DNA of 32,898 nt from positions 1 through 32,898 of the forward strand of contig DATKVG010000219.1 of NCBI GenBank assembly GCA_035530195.1, in the 5' to 3' direction. Of the stretch, positions 30,932 to 32,898 are shown piece by piece. The position numbers and the translations under genes are program-made. How positions within the stretch are numbered: position 1 is the first letter of the stretch; each line of letters begins with the position of its first letter. The stretch comes from JAPLKX01 sp035530195 (GTDB taxonomy: Bacteria > Hydrogenedentota > Hydrogenedentia > Hydrogenedentales > SLHB01). The notes under the pieces were generated by a model. The model worked only from the letters and a program-made list of their open reading frames with translations, had not been told where the DNA came from and did no database searches.

Positions 30932-32688
30932 CTGGGGTGGGGCAGTTCTTGATTTATGTGGTGGCGTTCCTGCTTCCTTGGTGGAGCTACGTTGACCTGC
31001 CGCAGTATCTGGTCTTTCCCCTGTTCATCTCGGAATTGGCCCTGGTGGTGTTGTTTTTCGTGGATTGGGTTCGCCGGGGGTTGCGGGTGCCGTTCGAGTA
31101 TCTGTTGCCGCTGGGGCTGCTGGCCGCGATGAACGCGGTTGGCGGCGCAATCAATTTCTTGATTACGCCCGTTGAGTTTCGGCAGCCGCTGGATCAGGTT
31201 TACTGTCTGTATAACAATCTATGGCCGCTAGTTGCGCTGGCCGTGGTCCATTTCGCCAAGACGCGGAAGGTGGCGCTGACGGCGCTGGACGTGCTGGCGG
31301 TTTCGGTAGGCGTGTGGTCGGTCGTGATGCTGGTGGGGCGGGCGACGGGAGTTTTCGTGACGGCGGGCCTGATGGGCCTGGATGCCTGGAGGCTGCCGAA
31401 TCTGGTGGTGTACGGGATTGCGGCCGCGGCGTTTGGGGTGGCGCGCCGCGAGCGTGGCAGCACCGGCCGGCGGGTGTTTGAGGGGGCGGCGACGGTGTCT
31501 GTGGCGGCCTTCTTCATACTGGGGCTGCGTGTCCTGGATGTGCCGCATGTGAGTTTCGAGTGGATGGGGTGGTTGCCTGTGCGATTTCTGGGGTTGTGGC
31601 TTCTGGGTTGTTTGTTGACGTTCTGGCCGGTGGCCCGGATGGCGGCGAAGGTCGAGGTGGTGCGTCAGGAGTTGAATGAGAAGCGGGACGCGGTATACAT
31701 GCTGGTGCTGATGGGGCTGGCGGTATTGGCGCTGGTGCGGTATTCGGTGGGGATTGGGGCGGAGTTTTTTGTGGTGGCGTGTGCGGGCGCCTGGGCCCTG
31801 CCGGAGCGGGAGGCGGGGTGGTATAAGCCGGATTGGCGGCTTGCGGCGGTTCTGGCGGCGGTCTGCACGCTGATCGGTTTCAACCTGGTAAACGTGAATC
31901 CGCACAACTTCTGGGATCCGCGCAATTACGTCCCGGAACCGGTATTCCAAAAGATGGGCAGTATAGGCGAGTACCATGTTTCGCGGCTGGAGCGTGTCGA
32001 TGCGCGGTATCCGATGGAAACGCAGACGAATTACTGGCTGGCCCAGTACGAGTTGTCGGAGGACGAATTATTTGAGGCGGCAATGCAGTACCGGGAGTCT
32101 CTCCATATGGGTGCGAAAACGATCCTGCCGCCTCCTACAGCGGATCAGCGGCGTGCTTTTATGGACAAGCTGCGCGACAAGACATCGGCGGTTGCACCGG
32201 GGGAACACCAAGGGGCGTACGTTGTCGCCCTACTTGGCGAGGATAGGGTGGACGAGGCGCTCGCATTGATGCGCAAGGACGCGGCGACATCTACCGCACT
32301 GCCAGAGGTTGACGAGTCGGCCCGGAACGTGCTGGCGTGGGGCGTGAGCGTGTATGTGTACGATCTGGCCTTATACGAGCGGCTGTCGGATTGGACGGCG
32401 GGGGATTTGCTTGGGCTGCTGGTAGCGTGGGGAGCGCGGATCGAGCAGGCGTTGGAAGGCATCGCGGTTGATTCTCTACCGGTCGTAATCGTCTCGCGTG
32501 CGGGCATATGCGAGGCGTCGCCGCCCGGGTTGATTTCGACGGACGGCATAAAGGCGGTGTGCTTGCCGGCGGATAGGGGGCTGGCAATCGGACGAGGTCA
32601 GGTGGAGGCATGCGCGCAGGGTGTAGCGAAGGCGGTCGAGTGCGGCACGCCAGAGGTTGTGGTGAAGATGGGGAAAAAGAAGATTTGA
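30928..32688 (+). CDS. Polytopic membrane protein with soluble C-terminal domain
   Basis: 586 residues starting at the ATG that overlaps the previous stop; a GTG four codons upstream is an alternative. About ten hydrophobic helices fill residues 1-325, with aromatic-rich loops. They are followed by a soluble region of about 260 residues that begins with FNLVNVNPHNFWDPRNYVPEP and contains helical segments reminiscent of tetratricopeptide-like pairs (EDELFEAAMQYRESLHMG, EDRVDEALALMRKDA). The topology recalls O-antigen ligase/polymerase-type proteins, but their conserved large periplasmic loop with its Arg/His motif is not visible. I therefore leave the function open. Coding-strand sequence is strongly G-rich. 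Confidence 0.6.
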   Translation: MTGVGQFLIYVVAFLLPWWSYVDLPQYLVFPLFISELALVVLFFVDWVRRGLRVPFEYLLPLGLLAAMNAVGGAINFLITPVEFRQPLDQVYCLYNNLWPLVALAVVHFAKTRKVALTALDVLAVSVGVWSVVMLVGRATGVFVTAGLMGLDAWRLPNLVVYGIAAAAFGVARRERGSTGRRVFEGAATVSVAAFFILGLRVLDVPHVSFEWMGWLPVRFLGLWLLGCLLTFWPVARMAAKVEVVRQELNEKRDAVYMLVLMGLAVLALVRYSVGIGAEFFVVACAGAWALPEREAGWYKPDWRLAAVLAAVCTLIGFNLVNVNPHNFWDPRNYVPEPVFQKMGSIGEYHVSRLERVDARYPMETQTNYWLAQYELSEDELFEAAMQYRESLHMGAKTILPPPTADQRRAFMDKLRDKTSAVAPGEHQGAYVVALLGEDRVDEALALMRKDAATSTALPEVDESARNVLAWGVSVYVYDLALYERLSDWTAGDLLGLLVAWGARIEQALEGIAVDSLPVVIVSRAGICEASPPGLISTDGIKAVCLPADRGLAIGRGQVEACAQGVAKAVECGTPEVVVKMGKKKI

Positions 32689-32898
32689 GATTTCAAATTT
32701 CAGATCTCAGACGAGCGGGGTCTGGGGTGAAGCTGTTGAGCCAAGAGACAAAAGGGACAAAAAGGACATAAGAAAAGACGGGACACTCGCTAAAAGGGGG
32801 CGAAAAGCGGGCGAGCGAAAAGCGGGGACAGGGGGGCTGGTGAAGAAGCTCTGGTTCAGCCCGGGAGCGTTCCCTCTCCCCTTGGGAGAGGGTTAGGG
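32689..32898. repeat. Repeat-rich non-coding end of window
   Basis: AGATTTGAGATTTCAAATTTCAGATCTCAG-like self-similar sequence lies at 32682-32711. G-rich GGGACA direct repeats follow. The window then ends in CCCTCTCCCCTTGGGAGAGGG (about 32873-32893), a hairpin of a type found in many unrelated bacterial genomes. No gene is seen. Confidence 0.5.

Noticed and set aside
30928..32688. O-antigen ligase (WaaL) or oligosaccharyltransferase PglL
   Set aside because: Only the number of helices agrees. The characteristic periplasmic loop motif is not visible.

Overview
The window reads as part of a bacterial chromosome that is GC-rich in most genes. The carbohydrate-active enzymes (a LamG-carrying GH2 beta-galactosidase, a GH4 glycosidase and two further secreted glycosidase-like proteins), the anaerobic sulfatase maturase, the PadR/HAAS pair and the many short GC-rich palindromes between genes resemble Planctomycetota or Hydrogenedentota. 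This placement is an inference from gene content, not a phylogenetic result.

Layout. 1-1040: an IS21-type istB remnant lying directly next to a tRNA-Leu gene, with palindromic repeats at both ends of the remnant. 1041-3548: a hairpin-rich intergenic stretch (candidate structured RNA), a clear sigma70-type promoter, and a two-gene operon of a PadR regulator and a HAAS-type membrane protein. 3600-3674: tRNA-Cys. 3877-5025: an anaerobic sulfatase maturase. 5026-5452: a gene-free stretch with four hairpins, two of them built from copies of one 10-13 base motif. 5453-9223: a 1256-residue STAND-type ATPase with a predicted PD-(D/E)XK nuclease N-terminus, less GC-rich than its neighbours. It is the best candidate here for an undescribed (probably antiphage) system.

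9286-16042 (minus strand): housekeeping cluster recF-dciA-gyrB-gyrA, transcribed in that order, without dnaA or dnaN beside it. 16328-19399 (minus): a secreted DUF5696-like glycosidase candidate followed six bases later by a LOG-family phosphoribohydrolase. 19773-23420 (minus): a GH2 beta-galactosidase with a LamG-like domain inserted in its catalytic barrel. 23654-24406 (minus): a CmoB-like methyltransferase. 24652-26085 (plus): a GH4 NAD/Mn-dependent glycosidase. 26157-27038 (minus): ispE. 27115-29295 (minus): a secreted GH-D-clan-like protein whose catalytic residues look lost. 29487-30632 (minus): a secreted retropepsin-fold/PDZ protein with degenerate aspartyl motifs. 30758-32688 (plus): a small membrane protein overlapping by ATGA a polytopic membrane protein. 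The window ends in repeat-rich non-coding DNA.

Taken together, the right half looks like scattered polysaccharide-degradation genes of a heterotroph, and the centre is core replication and topology machinery. The left part carries the mobile and defence-like material. No CRISPR array, rRNA or intact transposon is visible.
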